A stretch of DNA of 64,000 nt from Allolobophora icterica (Eukaryota; Annelida; Clitellata; Crassiclitellata; Lumbricidae), in assembly GCA_963556255.1 (NCBI GenBank), contig OY744610.1, positions 59,985,617-60,049,616 of the forward strand, given 5' to 3'. A model generated the notes under the pieces. The model saw only the letters and a program-made list of their open reading frames with translations. It was not told the DNA's origin and did no database searches. The number at the start of each line of letters is the position of its first letter. Within the stretch, counting starts at the first letter, position 1. The translations under genes were made by a program, and so were the position numbers. Below, one piece after another: positions 10,263 through 22,319 of this stretch.

Positions 10263-11544
10263 TATCCTTAATAAATTGGGAACATTATTAACAGTTATGA
10301 AGTAATTGGGACTTGTACTCGAGCAATGTCAAAAGACTTCTGCAAGTATATAATAATTGCAAGAAGTTATTTGTGCAACTTAATAAAGACGTGTTGAAGT
10401 TTCTCCTTGACGAACATCGACGCTGTATTTAACGAAGATGATTAACGTCACCCTTCTTCTTAATCCAAGCTTTGGACTGGCACCACCCGCTTCGGAGTAG
10501 TTGGAAAATTACACTCGTGATACTTTGTAAGCCCTTCGACTGAGTTCAGACTTTGAACATACAAAAACCAAGTTTGTGACTTTAAGCAAATAAAATTTGA
10601 GGTGAGGTGACGTCAACAGCCCTTACCGCTGCATGATCCATTTCGCTAAACGCAGTCTCCTACTAATAATTTTGAGATTTGTTTGAACACCTTTAAATAG
10701 CTGTCCTTGGCGCTACATATATTCGAAAATATATATCTACTTTACATGACATGTGATGGTTAGGCCCGAGCCCAATAGGGCTAAGTTTTTGCTAGTAACT
10801 AACCAAGTCGTAATCGTAATCTTAGACTCAAAATTTATAAAGCGCTACTCGAATGTCAAGCTCAGGGCACCCGCTAATTCACGAGCGGCACTTCATGTCA
10901 GACGGGTGTCCAGAGATGTGAAGAGACGCACAGAGATGTTACCAAAATAGGTGAGAACTGCAAAAAATGTAAAAAAAACTTGCCTATCGAAGTCAGCGGG
11001 CTTTTGTGCTATAAGATGTTGTTAAACCATTGGAATTCTTCCAATTGGTGGCCATTATTAACGGTTAATCATTGTTGAAATATTGCATATAAGGTATGGT
11101 TGACGCTCATGGCACAAGCATCGACAAGATGTGACTAAAAATCCCAAATCTATGACGGTCTTAGATGCTGATATAGACACCTTTAAAAGTGTTACTCCTT
11201 TTGTATAAAGGTTCTCAGTCGCTTTCACAATTAAGTGCCATTTGCTCCTGTAAAGTAAGTTTTTAGTTATAATGCAACACGAACGGTGAGAACTGTTCTC
11301 TGGAAAAAGCTCTATAACGTCGATGGCCTTCAACTGTTCGATACAATCCTATAAAGTACTCGTTTTAGACACCTGTTTTAAGTATCTTGGTGGTCTGTGA
11401 GCTGCATTAAGCCAAAATAATTTATGTAAACGCCAACGGCCTATGTTTACATAAGATGTCGTTAAACTGTGGATCCAACCATTCATGCAACTAGCCTACC
11501 TGTGGTATTATATTCTATTGAATTATATCTAGAAATTTATAAAG

Positions 11545-11850
11545 CGGCTCTTGCAGAATAACTATTCAGAGGCACTCTCAGCACAGAAGCCCCGGGGAAA
11601 CAGAAATGTCTTTAGGGAACGCGAGACCGATGAGGATAAGCCAGTCATCGGTTTGGCCCTGAGCAGAGGGGGAAGGTTATTCCAAATCGTGAGACCCACT
11701 ACAGCAAACGCCCGCTGCTGGGGCAAGGCAGTTTTAGCCTTAGTGGTTGTGACAGTCCCAAGCATGGAGAAAGGAGGAGGGTGACGGTAATCATCTTTGT
11801 AACGACACAGTGTCGTTAAAAAGCAACTATACAACAAGATAATAGCAGCA
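11545..11850 (-). mobile_element. LINE ORF2 C-terminal fragment (minus)
   Basis: The minus frame ends AFAVVGLTIWNNLPPLLR...SVSRSLKTFLFPRG, the usual end of CR1/L2-group LINE ORF2, followed by a 3' end with a GCCTCTGAATAG-type hairpin. The copy at 40255-40585 is nearly identical and shares its position in unit 5, so this insertion predates the 28 kb duplication. A TA/TG-rich stretch (11855-11910) adjoins. Confidence 0.7.
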
Positions 11851-12512
11851 TACATACATATGTATATGTATGTGTGTGTATATATATGTGTGCACGTATA
11901 TCTATGTGAAACTAAAATTATTGTTTATTAAAATGGTGCGTGCCTAGACTTACTGAATAAATGTATGCAGTAAACTTGAGTTTCTGTTAGAAATGTTTGA
12001 AATGAGCACCATTGGTTCTTGTATACATTTCTAGTAAATGAAGCTGATACTCAAATATGTCAGCTGCCGGAAAAAGGTAAAGAGAAATCTTGTTAGCTAC
12101 AAGTATAGTTTAAATGTGCATGCTATCTGTGAAATTGTTGGTGCACGATGTTTGATATGACGTCAGCGGCCGATGTTGCCATGAGATTTTGTTAAACTTA
12201 TGATTAAACAAAAATAAAAGACAATAGTAGCAGACAATTGCTCATACAAGATCTTTCATTTTAATCGTTTAAACGTTGTTTCCGGGAAAAAAGTTAAACG
12301 AGGTGATGCAAGGTCGTTAGGATGTAATCAGACACCTTTAGAACTGTTTAACGCGAGTTTATATATTCGTCAAATACGTTCAAGGATTGCTGTTTTGTAT
12401 ATCGTACCATTATGCTGTACGGACGGTGCGAACTGTGCCAAATAATTCCACACCTCTTTTAAGGGCGATATTCGCCTTATAAGTAGAAGCTTAAGCACAG
12501 TTTTGTATTGCT

Positions 12513-12634
12513 TGTTAACTCCGCCACTGTTCGTACTCTGACAGTGCCAGTCCCAAGCCTGGATAAAGGAGGAGGGCGACGCTAATCATCTTTGTTATGA
12601 CACAGCGTCGTTAAACTGAAACTACTACTACTAC
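12513..12634 (+). mobile_element. Short RTE-type retroposon with target duplication
   Basis: 122 bp bounded by the 12 bp duplication TTTTGTATTGCT (12501-12512, 12635-12646). It ends in GAAACTACTACTACTAC, a (CTA)n tail, and carries the CCCAAGCCTGGATAAAGGAG motif typical of RTE-clade LINE 3' UTRs. Unit 5 (near 41220) has the empty site. It identifies the many GAGAAAGGAGGAGGGCGACGC copies in the window as 3' ends of this family. Confidence 0.8.
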
Positions 12635-13969
12635 TTTTGTATTGCTCTGGCTTATTATTCCACTGTGGTTTAAACTGTGCAATAGGTTTAACGCCCGCGA
12701 TTATTCGCGAATCATCAATCTATATTATGCCACGGGAACGGTGAGAATTACTTTATGTAATTTCTGACGACGTTAACGGCCTTTGTTGCCATAAGGTGTT
12801 TAGACTGTGCGTCCATCCATAAGAACGGTGAGAACTGTTTAAACAACTTTCTACCGACGTGAGCTGTCCTTGATGCAATAAGATGTCGTTAAACTTTTAG
12901 CTCCAATCGAGTTGAAAATCCCTTACAAAACTCCACACGATTTGTTATTAGCGGAAGGTTAGGTCGGGGAAGCCAAAAGATGACGTGATGAAGTACTTTG
13001 TACTTGTACTCCAGCAATTTCAATAGACTTCTGCAATTATGTTATTTACGGAAGACGTGTTGAAGTTTCTGCTTAACAACGATCGACGCTGTATTTAACG
13101 AAGATGATTAACGTCACCCTCCTTCTTAATCCAAGCTTCGGACTGGCACCACCCGCTTTGGATTAGTTGGAAAATTACATTCGTGATATGTTGTAAGCCC
13201 TGCGCATGAGTTAAGACATTGAAAACACACAGAAAACAAGTTTGTGGTTGAATGCAAATTAAACGCAAGGTAAGATGATCGTCAACGGCGTTAACCGCCG
13301 CATGATCGCTTTCGCTAAACACAATCACCAACTGACAATTTAATATTTGTTTGAACACCTTTAAATAGATTTATCCAGCGCTATATAGACCTATTATTCG
13401 AAAATATAATACTTTATGTACCTAAGCAGTTTTCGCAAGCGCAGGAGGCTAGACCGTTGGTACTTGGTAGCCAACCAAGTCGCAATCGTAGACTCAAAAT
13501 TTACTAAGAGCTGCTCGAATGTCAAGTGCAGGGCACCAGCTTAATCACGAGCGCTACTTCGTGTCCGACGGGTGTCCAGAGGTGTGACAGAGATGTCCAG
13601 AGATGTTACCAGAAATGGTGAGAACTGCGAAAGAAATTGTACAAAATTTTGCCTATCAAAGTCAACGGTCTATTATGCTATGAGGTATTGTTAAAATGTT
13701 GAAATCCTTCCAATTGGTGGGTATTTTAACTGTTAGGCATTAAGGTAAGGTGACGTTCATGGAGTAAGCAGTGACAAGACTAACTAAAAGCCACAAATTT
13801 ACGAAGGGCTTAGCTGTCGATAGACACCTTTAAAACAAAGGAACCTTAGTCGTCTTTGCAAGTGTTTTGGCATTGCTTCAGAGCTGCGGTAAGGTCGTAT
13901 CATTTATGCTACACGAACTGTGCGAACTGATAAAATATTTTCCATTAATTCATTCAGAAGATTTATATA

Positions 13970-14800
13970 GCGCCCCTCAAAGACACCTAAAACGGAGGTG
14001 CTCCCAGCCAAACTCCGGCGATAAAGAACAGTTTTAGATGTTTGTAGAAACTGTATGCAAAGTCAATAGCTAAAAGAACACGCCGATCAGAAAGAAGGTA
14101 ATTCCACGTGGTCGTCACCACCCAGTGGAATCTAATAATGGGAGAGAGAAATAACTCCCACGGTTACCAGAAGTGGGATATAACGTACTGGATATTAACT
14201 GGGTTGTTGTTGATTTCCTATAATATTTTTAATCAGTGTATTATGTATGTTTTCGAAAACACATGTTACCTCGGAGTAGTTTACAGTTCAGAATCGTCCA
14301 GAGTAGGGGGTTTGTTCTTCCATTCCAGTTGGGAGGGGGTTAGACGCCAATGGGACCCAACCACTGCAAAGGCACGACGCTGCGTCTTTGACGTGCGCGC
14401 AAAGGGAACAACAAGCTCACCTCGAGATGCAGAATGAAGATTACTACGGCCAGCCAAACCTGAGGTGGGGCAACAAAGCTCCTACAAGTAGGCAGAGACG
14501 TTCCCTAACTGGCACCGCCAGACCCAGACCGAAACCCTAAATTCAATGCTCCGGGAAACAGGAAGCCAGTGTAGCACGTCACGCATATAATATGCGAGAT
14601 ATGGTCAAATTTTGAAAAACAAGTCTAGCAACTGCAAACAAACGCATGAAAATTTGGTGAAAGTGAACGGAAAATGATCTGCAATTATCGCAACTGAAAA
14701 ACAAGCACGGCTTAAAAGATTTAGGTGTTCAGAGAAGGTAAAATGTAAATGTAAATGTACGCGATTTTCTATAGCGACCGTATTATGGTCTCGACCCTGC
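13970..14800 (-). mobile_element. Decayed CR1/L2-like LINE region (unit 2)
   Basis: Homologue of 1600-3600 without the MITE, giving one of the empty sites (GTTTGTTC near 14310). Minus-strand ORF2 similarity is broken by frameshifts. Unit 5 (42570-43445) is the close copy, and there the retrotransposon landed at the GAATT found here as a single copy near 14816. Confidence 0.6.
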
Positions 14801-15039
14801 TCACTTTTCAATGAATTGATCGGGTGAGATCCTTCACCACCGCTGCCCGTTTCAATGGGATCAAAAACAACACCGAGATTGCGGACATGCGTCGAGAAGA
14901 CAAAGTGAGGAAAGTCAGCAGATATAGCCTGATGATCTTTTTCAGCTGCTGCCCATTACCCAGCTATATAAACTGCGTCTTGAGTGAATTGAGACGCAGA
15001 CGGCCTTTTATGCCCTCTAATTCAACTGTTCAATACAAT

Positions 15040-15650
15040 TCAATCAAACGTTCAAGTGTTAAACAAATAAATAATACGTCCTGACTGGACACCTCTTTTA
15101 AGTAGATTACTGTTAATATAAGTACAACTTGTCTCGTTACAGGCCAATATACAAAATACACGGTGAGAACTAGGAACTATTCAAATTACTTAGACACCTC
15201 TTTTAAGGTTAATATTCGCCCTATGAGAGACGTCATTCGTCATTTCTGACCAGTTTCATGACCCGTTATTACTTTAGGGAGCACTGGTCCATTGCACTGT
15301 AAGCAAATTGTCCTGTATTAAGTCAATGGATCGGTGAGATCTGTTCTAAATAATTTATTCGACGTCAACGGCCTTTGTTGCCATAAGATATAGTTTTAAA
15401 GTCTGTATCCATCCATGCCAGTATTGAGTGTAATTTCTGCTATGCTATATGAACGGTGAGAACTGTTAAAACTAAATTTCAAGCGACGTGAACGGCCTTT
15501 GATGCCAGAAGATGTCGTTCAACTTTTAGATCCAATCGAGTTGCAAGTCCCTTACAAAACTACACACGATTTGTTATTAGAGAAGGATAGGTCGTGGAAG
15601 CCAAAGGATGCCTCTAAACACTCTATAACACATGGCCCACTTTAGCGGGT
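15040..15650 (+). repeat. Plus-oriented module array F4
   Basis: Z block CACC 15090 / TATAAG 15117 (23 bp), another CACC near 15195, X cores near 15160, 15330 and 15452, Y blocks near 15355 and 15480. The X near 15440 reads ATGCTATATGAACGGTGAGA. The X to X distances here are about 170 and 122 bp. Confidence 0.65.
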
Positions 15651-15674
15651 ATATCGCCAGCCACTGCCGTATAC

Positions 15675-15760
15675 AAGGGTAGTGCCAGTCCCAAGCATGG
15701 AGAAAGAAGGAGGGCGACGCTAACCATCTTCGTTATGACACAGCGTCGTTAAGCAGTAAT
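15675..15760 (+). mobile_element. RTE-type 3' end
   Basis: AGTGCCAGTCCCAAGC...GACGCTAACC...GCGTCGTTAA, the same family as 12513-12634. The flanking GACGCT and AGCGTC-like halves can pair. Equivalent copies near 23770-23850, 51165-51245 and 60325-60405. Confidence 0.55.
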
Positions 15761-15994
15761 TACATGTAACTCTACACATCCCTTATATATCCCGCTGTTC
15801 CAATCCCAGACACCATCCGCCGTAGCCGTCCAGCCGCCTGACGTGGACTTGTTAAGAAACTGACGCTAGCTTACACACCGATTTTGTTATTGACTGAAAG
15901 CCTGTGAACAGACTGGTTCTGTTTGGGCTCTGAATAAAAATAGATTCTGCAATTGCTGATGAATCTTTTGAAACAGTGCAATACAAATGTGATT

Positions 15995-16300
15995 ACAGAA
16001 ACAAATGTAATTAATTTTGACAGTTCCATGAAAAAAGGCAATTAATTTTGACTGTTCAAGGAACAAAGGCAATTAATTTTAACTATTCCATGAACATAGA
16101 AAAACTAATTTAGACTGTTCCGGGAACAAAGGCAATTAATTTCGACTGTTCCATTAACAACGGCAATTAATTTTGACTGTTTCAGGAACAAAGGAAATTA
16201 AGTTTGACTGTTCCAGGAACATAGAAAAATTAATTTAGACTGTTCCGGGAACAAAGGAAATTAAGTTTGACTATTCCAGGAACAAAGGCAATCCCTGGAG
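15995..16300. repeat. 31 bp minisatellite with TGTTCCAGGAACA core
   Basis: About nine imperfect units of GGCAATTAATTTTGACTG followed by TTCCAGGAACAAA. The core is a perfect palindrome in the best units. Equivalent arrays occur at 51490-51715 and 60678-60925. Confidence 0.75.
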
Positions 16301-16439
16301 TATGTTCTGGTTACGTTAAGTGCCAGACATCGGAATTCTGTCAATATAATACGTCTGTGATTAAGGCAGTCGTCTAAATTCACGACATTTCTCAGAGAGC
16401 ATCATTTTTTTCTCACGCAGCTTTCGATCGGGATTAAAT

Positions 16440-16620
16440 TGCACAATAAGAAATGGCGAGGGTAGATTAATGGAAATGGTGAAGAGGTGATGGATCCTAA
16501 TGGTGAGGGGTGAAGAATGTAAATGGCAAGGGGTTATGGTCGGAAATGGTAAGAGGTGTGGGATATAAATGGTGATGGGTTACTGGTAGAAACGGTGCAA
16601 AGGTCAACTCCAAGTATACT
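16440..16620. repeat. Degenerate GGTGA-rich minisatellite
   Basis: Repeats of AATGGTGAAGAGGTGATGG-like units. Homologues at 51855-52330 and 61090-61260. Confidence 0.5.
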
Positions 16621-16774
16621 AGCAACTTTGTGCGTCCAGGTATAGTTGCGTCCAGGTAACGTTACCTGTGCTTTCCTCACATTGCCTCACCTCACTCGAC
16701 TAACCTCACCTTGCCTCACCTATTATGTATGCATGCTCATATGTACCTGTACTTCTATAAGTACCCCTACATCA

Positions 16775-16860
16775 GTGGCGGGTCTACTATGAAACTACTG
16801 AAGCTGAAGCTTCAGGACCCCCATTCCCAGCCCCCAGACTTCTTTACCTTGGCTTGAGCT
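16775..16860 (+). mobile_element. hAT-like element, left end only
   Basis: Begins CAGTGGCGGGTCTAC and continues as in the complete 163 bp element at 61429-61591; the right end is not recognisable. The copy in unit 5 starts at 52499. Confidence 0.45.
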
Positions 16861-16889
16861 GGCATTGCCAGGGTTTGAGCAGCGCCTGA

Positions 16890-18350
16890 GTTTCATTGAA
16901 GGTCGTTGACGTTAACAGCTTTTATGCGAAGCAAATTGACCTAATGACAAGAGCGTGGGAAAACTGATATTTATGGCGGGTGGAGAAACCACTTAAAGGT
17001 ATCTAAGCAGCATCAAACAACTTTAGGACGATTTCAACGATACCTAGTGGCTGCCAGGACAATTTCTTATCCGTAAGTTGCACCAATTTTTCCGAAGACG
17101 TTGCCGATGGCGCAAGAAGGGAATACAACAGGTAAACCAGATCTCATGGGATCAAGGTTGTTGACGTGGAGAGGAACAAATCTTGTACATTTTCACGGAG
17201 TCGAATGATTAGTAGCCTCAAACTCCCAATCGTCGGAAATAAAGACCTGATGACCTATCAAAAACTGCGGTGTTGATCGTTTTGGATAAAAGAGGTTAAC
17301 ATCTTATGGCAGAAGTGTCGAACTCATGGCACGCGTGACCAAAGTGTCACGCGTTGGACCTAGACACTGTTAATTCATTGCGCTCATTGCGCTCTGTAAA
17401 TCGGCTTGATCTTTTTGTTCCCAGGGCTAAAACTGCTTGGCCCAGCATCGGGCGTGTGCTGTAGTGGGTCCCACGATCCGGAATGACCTTTCCCTCTGCT
17501 CTTGGCCAAACTAATGACTGGCTTTTCCTCATCGGTCTCGCGTTCCCTAAAGGCATTTCTGTTTCCTCGGGGCTTCTGTGCTGATAGCGCCTCTGAATAG
17601 TTATTCCGCGAGAGGCGCTTTAATATCCAGATACAATACAATACAATTGTTTGTGCAAGGAGGAAGTCCCTCAAAATTTCTATCATCGAAGTACACAATC
17701 ACACCACGAATCTACGTTGAGTCATGGCCAATCATACAGTGATGCCATATCAAATGTCTTTCATGTCCTTTTTCGCTACGTTTTGTCAAGTAAAACGTTT
17801 GTGAGAACAATAATGTTATACTGTGCAAAATTCCGATGAGAGCTTTTAAGATAATTTTGCGGCACTTTTCTCACGCGCCCTTAAGAAGGTTTGCCACCAT
17901 TGGATAAAAGCCGTTGACGTTGTTAGTAATTTTTTTACGTTTTTCACTGTAAAGTAATCTTATCAAGCATTTAGGAAAACAGCTCAAGTACATTTTTTAT
18001 TTAATTAACCAATAAAACGCAACAAAGGCCATTGACGTCGTCAGAAATTTGTTTCAAGTCAATCTTTACCAATCGTAAAAGAAAACACCACTCAATCAGG
18101 ACCTGCCCGACCATAAAGATACGTGCATATATAGCATCAGTAGACACAATTTAAAGGTGTCCACAAATTTTAGGAGTATTTAATTGTTCAAGAACTTCTT
18201 ATGATAGCCTGGACCGTTGTCGAAAACTTTCCTCGTATTTTAAAAGAAACTGTTGGCGATGACATAACAGTTTAACGACATATTAGGCCGATAACGTTGA
18301 CAAGAAAAATTCTTGTACAAATTTCACCTTTGCATGAACTGGGACTAACT
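16890..18350 (-). repeat. Minus-oriented module array R2
   Basis: Measured minus-strand Z blocks: ACC 17000-16998 (the CACC start is mutated to T) with CATAAA at 16975-16970, and CACC 18159-18156 with TATATA at 18133-18128; both gaps are 22 bp. Y blocks appear reversed near 16905 and 18020. A LINE tail is inserted at 17372-17645. No gene. Confidence 0.6.
17372..17645 (+). mobile_element. 5'-truncated LINE tail
   Basis: ACTGTT/ATTGTT flanks (17366-17371, 17646-17651) and an (ACAAT)n tail. In the copy at 53104-53379 the plus frame reads AFTVVGLSMWNVLPPLLRAK...FLFPRGLCAESASE and stop. Unit 4 (near 29165) keeps the empty site. Confidence 0.65.
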
Positions 18351-18750
18351 TAATGCTTTAATTGTACAAAACCAGTGTGGGAATTGCAGAAAAAGACTGG
18401 ATGGTTGAACATTTCATCCGTATTTTACAAACTGCTGTCAACAAAATTTAAAAGCAGCTGATTTCAATGCTAACAGTTTTGCAAGTCAGACTGGAATCAA
18501 AATCAATTCCTTTGTTTAGAAAATTTGAAAATGCATACATAATACACCATTGAAATGTCTTCTCTTTGTTACAGACTCAGAGTCAAATAATGTTAAATCA
18601 CACTAGCACAACTGAGGGAGTTGGAAACGACCCCCTCCCGATGTGCAGTGAAGACTTAAACGGGTGTCCTAAGACAGACTATGGGGAATTGAAACCCCAA
18701 ACCCCCGACAGTTCCCATCCTGTACAAAAACGTAAGCGTTTTAAGCCAAC
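18351..18750. other. No recognisable gene
   Basis: Sequence shared with 54240-54600. A 70-codon ORF preceded by TTTGTTACAG (ends about 18572) looks exon-like, but the homologous copy carries a small deletion that breaks the frame, so coding is not supported. Confidence 0.4.
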
Positions 18751-19620
18751 CTTTATGGCGCCCCTGGCGATTGCTTAGATTATTAGCCATTCCATAGTTG
18801 ACGAAAGTTAAAACACTCCCTAATATGCTTAACAACGAACGACGCTGTATTTAAGTAAGATGGTTAACATCTCCCTCCTCCTTTATCTACGCTTCAGACT
18901 GGCACCACCCGCTTTAGATTAGTTGGAAAATTACACTCGTCATATTTTGTAGGCCCTGCGCATGAGTTAAGACATTGAAAACACAAAAAACAAGTTTGTG
19001 GTTGTAGGTAAATTAAATGTAACGTAAGATCACGCCAACGTCCATAACCGTCGCATGATCGATTTCACTAAGCGCATTCTTCTACTAACAATGTTGAGAT
19101 GTTTGAACACCTTTAAAAAGGTTTCTACAGCGCTATATAGTCATATATTCGAAATATATATGCAATGAATCTTATTAAGTGTTTGCAAGCGCTATAGGGA
19201 AAAACCGTTGGTAACCAATCGAGTCGTAATCATAGACTTAAAATTTATAAAAGCTACTCGAATGTCAAGCACAGGGCACCAGATTATTCACGAGCGTTGC
19301 TTCGTGTCAGAAGGGTGTCCAGAGATGTGAAGAGATGTCCAGAGATGTTTCCAGAAATGGTGAGAACTGTAAAAATTGTAGAAAATTTTGCCTATCGAAG
19401 TCAACGGAGTTTTTTGTGATAAGAATTTGTTAATCTGTTGGAATCCTTCCAATTGGTGAGTATATTAACGGTTAAGCATTACATAAGTATCGCATATGAG
19501 GTAACGTTGACGTTCATGGCGTAAGCAGTGACAAGATATCACTAAAAACCACGAATTAACGACAGGCTTAGTAGCTATTGATAGACACCTTTAAAACGTG
19601 TTGATATTTTTATATATTAA
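18751..19620 (+). repeat. Unit 3 start and plus-oriented array F5
   Basis: Unit-start segment with only the left GGCGCC arm, a minus RTE-type 3' end near 18840, a Z block near 19105, an X core (ATGGTGAGAACTG) near 19357 and Y blocks near 19390 and 19505. At 19150-19190 it preserves the sequence into which the RNase-H LINE inserted in unit 6. Confidence 0.6.
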
Positions 19621-19904
19621 AGCCTCACGCATTCCAATTGTTGGATTTGGCTGAAAAAGTATGTTATCTGGGAGTATATTCAGAAAATATGAGTAGAATG
19701 AAACTAATTGGAAAAATAAAAGAAACAGTAAAATTAAACGAAGTACGTGTAAAAACAAATCACAAAGAAAAGCATAACACGGGTATGGAAGTAAATCACA
19801 GCACAGGTAAAGCAGAGCACGGGTAAAAAGGAAACGAAGACAGGTACAGTAAAAAGACAAAAGAACTTGCAAAAAACAGATGATTAGATTGGAACGAAAG
19901 AAAC

Positions 19905-20520
19905 GGAACGAACCATTGAAGAAATGAACGAATGAAGATAATATTATGAACGAATGAAGAAATGAACGAATGAAGAAATGAACGAATGAAGAAATGAACG
20001 ATTGAAGAAACAAACGAATGAAGAAATGAACGAATGAAGAAAGGAACGAATGAAGGAGCGAATGAATGAAGAAATGAACGAATGAAGGAACGAACGAAGG
20101 AAAAAATGAACGAATGAAGGAACGAACGAATGAAGAAATGAACGAATGAAGAAATGAACGAAGAATTGAACGAATGAAGGAACGAACGAATGAAGGAACT
20201 CACAAATGAAGAAATGAACGAATTAAGAAACGAACGAATGAAGAAATTGACGAATGAAGAAATGAACGAATGAAGAAATGAACGAATGAAGGAACGAACT
20301 AATGAAGGAACGAACGAATGAAGAAATGAAGGAATGAAGAAACAAACGAATGAAAAAATGAACGAATGAAGAAATGAACGAATGAAGAAATGAACGAAGA
20401 ATTGAACGAATGAAGGAACGAACGAATGAAGGAACGAACGAATGAAGGAACGAACGAATGAAGAAATGAACGAGTGAAGAAATGAACGAATGAACGACTG
20501 AAAGAATCAAGGAAATCGCA
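19905..20520. repeat. Expanded 16 bp minisatellite
   Basis: About 38 units of GAACGAATGAAGAAAT with GGAAC variants. It stands where units 1 and 4 carry the DEG/ENaC region, which is missing from unit 3. The long FIRSFLHSF-type ORFs on the minus strand are repeat artefacts. Confidence 0.9.
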
Positions 20521-20660
20521 AAGAATGGAATGAAAGAATGGTAGGCAGCTGAACTCCCTATTTATGGAGCGCAGTAATAACACTGGGTCTTTGTTCGTAA
20601 TGACGCCGTCTTGTTTTTCCTCGATTATATAGCGCCCGTATTTCTGCTTGTTTGCTTCAG

Positions 20661-20772
20661 GCAGGAATTGAAGGCTTTGCAGGCAGAGAACTATGCGTTG
20701 GAGAAGCAACTCTACAGCTACCAGTTGGCCATGTCTAGAAACAACATCGCCAAGACGAGCATCGAGAACTGA
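20661..20772 (+). pseudogene. Coiled-coil gene last exon, unit 3 copy
   Basis: Acceptor TTTGCTTCAG ends at 20660. The exon codes in frame for QELKALQAENYALEKQLYSY...NNIAKTSIEN and stops at 20770-20772, 36 residues. Most differences from unit 4 are silent (TAC/TAT, CTG/TTG). An 8 bp deletion near the end replaces the C-terminal DSPSRTD. The upstream exon has not been found in unit 3, so it may be an orphan exon; it could still be used if that exon lies elsewhere. Confidence 0.6.
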
Positions 20773-20949
20773 CTAGTCATTACTTCTATTTAATTGACTT
20801 ATTAATTAATTAATTAATTAATTAATCGTTTGTTCATTCACTTCGTTAATTCAATTAATGATTTGTTCATTTTTAGTCATATTCGAGGTAGAAAATTTAA
20901 TAATCTCTCAGAAAATGAAAGGTTAGGTTTAGGAATTATTAATGATTGA

Positions 20950-21015
20950 ATGGCTGACTGACTGGCTGACTGACTGACTGACTGACTGACTGACTGACTG
21001 ACTGGCTGACTGACT
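20950..21015. repeat. (CTGA)n microsatellite
   Basis: About 16 CTGA units with GGCTGA interruptions. Confidence 0.85.
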
Positions 21016-21539
21016 GACCAATTGGGCATAATGACAGGCTTCTTACCCCTTTCGAAATTTATATTGACTTATTTCAATATTTATTTAATTATTCGCTGAC
21101 TTGAAATTAGTCAATTAACTGCCAATGATAATTTCTCACACCTGATGTCAAGTAACACCACGGTGCTAAACATGCGATAGGCTATCTGTGGCTGAGTCGT
21201 GTTCTAGTGGTTAGGGCTCCACACCCCGACGTCTCCGTCTGGGTTTCAGTTATGCGTATTTTTATCTGAATGACAGAATATATTTTCTCACATGTGTCGA
21301 AAATTAGCTTTTCCCGTTACTGAATCGCAGCATGGAGTAAAAATATTAAGGTGATTTTTATTGGTTTTATTTATTTATGTACTACTCTTATCTGGCGCTC
21401 AAGGTAATTAAATTTGAATCTGTTTCGGCGAACTACTTGTTCCTGGTCGTTTCTCGGAGTCCATCAGAGGGTTAGAACCTGAAAACGTCGGATAATCCAT
21501 GCTACGCCTACCGAATAATCACTGCGTTCAGTGTCTTGG

Positions 21540-22300
21540 TGTCAAGATTTTAACGATATCTTACGGCTTCAAAGGCCGTTGACGCTAAGAACGTTTACAT
21601 TAAACATGCAATAAGATGACTCAATAGCTAGCGGTTGGGCAAACTGGTATTTATAGCGCCTAAAGGCATCACTTAAAGGTGTCTAAGCAGCATCCAACAA
21701 TGTCAGGAGCTTTCATTGTATAACGACATCTTGTGGCTGCCAGAACAGTTATTCTAACTTACCTCATGTTTCGGAAGACGTTGCCGATGACGAAAAGCAG
21801 GGAATACAACAGGTAAACGAGATCTCACTGGATCAAGGCTGTTGATGTCCATAGAAGAAAATCTTGTACAGTTTCACAGAGTCATATGATTAGAGCCTTT
21901 AGAAGTCTCGAACTCTCAATCGTCGGAAATAAAGACCTGGTGACCTATCAAAAACTGCAGTGCTGAACGTCTTGGATAGAAGAGTTTAATATCTTATGGT
22001 AAAGGTATCGAACCCATGGCACGCGAGCCAAAGTGCTACGCGTTGGGCCTACGCATATTTTGTGGATGGAGAGAGTCCCCCCAAAAATTTCTAACTTCGA
22101 AATAAACAATCGCACCAGGAATCCACTTTGAGTTATGGCCAACCCTCCACTGATGTCACACGAAATATCTTTTATTTCCTTTTCGCTAAGCTTTGTGAAG
22201 TAAAACGCATTTGAGAGCAATACTGATATACTGTGCAAAATTTCGATGGGCGCGTGAGGATAGTTTTCAGATAATTTATCGGCACTTTTGGGGTGCTTTT
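21540..22300 (-). repeat. Minus-oriented module array R3
   Basis: Z block on minus: CACC 21681-21678, TATAAA 21655-21650, gap 22 bp. Reversed Y blocks near 21550 and 21722. No gene. Confidence 0.6.
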
Positions 22301-22319
22301 GCTTTCTTCAGAGCGGCGT

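Larger units (their letters stand above)
10400..13900 (+). repeat. Plus-oriented module array F3
   Basis: A long run of X-Y-Z modules. Measured Z blocks: CACC 11178 / TATAAAG 11204 (22 bp), CACC 12333 / TATATA 12360 (23 bp), CACC 13356 / TATATAG 13382 (22 bp). X cores lie near 10950, 11283, 12421, 12738, 12828 and 13617. The one near 11272 reads ATGCAACACGAACGGTGAGA. Y blocks are near 10605, 10980, 11425, 12155, 12760, 12850, 13275 and 13650. Minus-strand RTE-type 3' ends recur near 10425 and 13085. A LINE tail (11545-11850) and an RTE-type retroposon (12513-12634) interrupt the array. No gene. Confidence 0.65.

Noticed and set aside
10753..10950. ORF shared with 30837-31148 in the same frame
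   Set aside because: The similarity is at DNA level across the whole repeat. It spans X and Y blocks and a LINE-like 3' end (minus GCGCTTTATAAATTTT), with stops in further copies.
18566..18778. Possible exon after TTTGTTACAG
   Set aside because: The unit 5 counterpart (54450-54600) has a small deletion that shifts the frame and brings an early stop; no conserved coding pattern.
19591..20709. Phe/Ser/His-rich membrane-like ORFs on the minus strand
   Set aside because: Translation of the GAACGAATGAAGAAAT minisatellite; no homologue in the other units.
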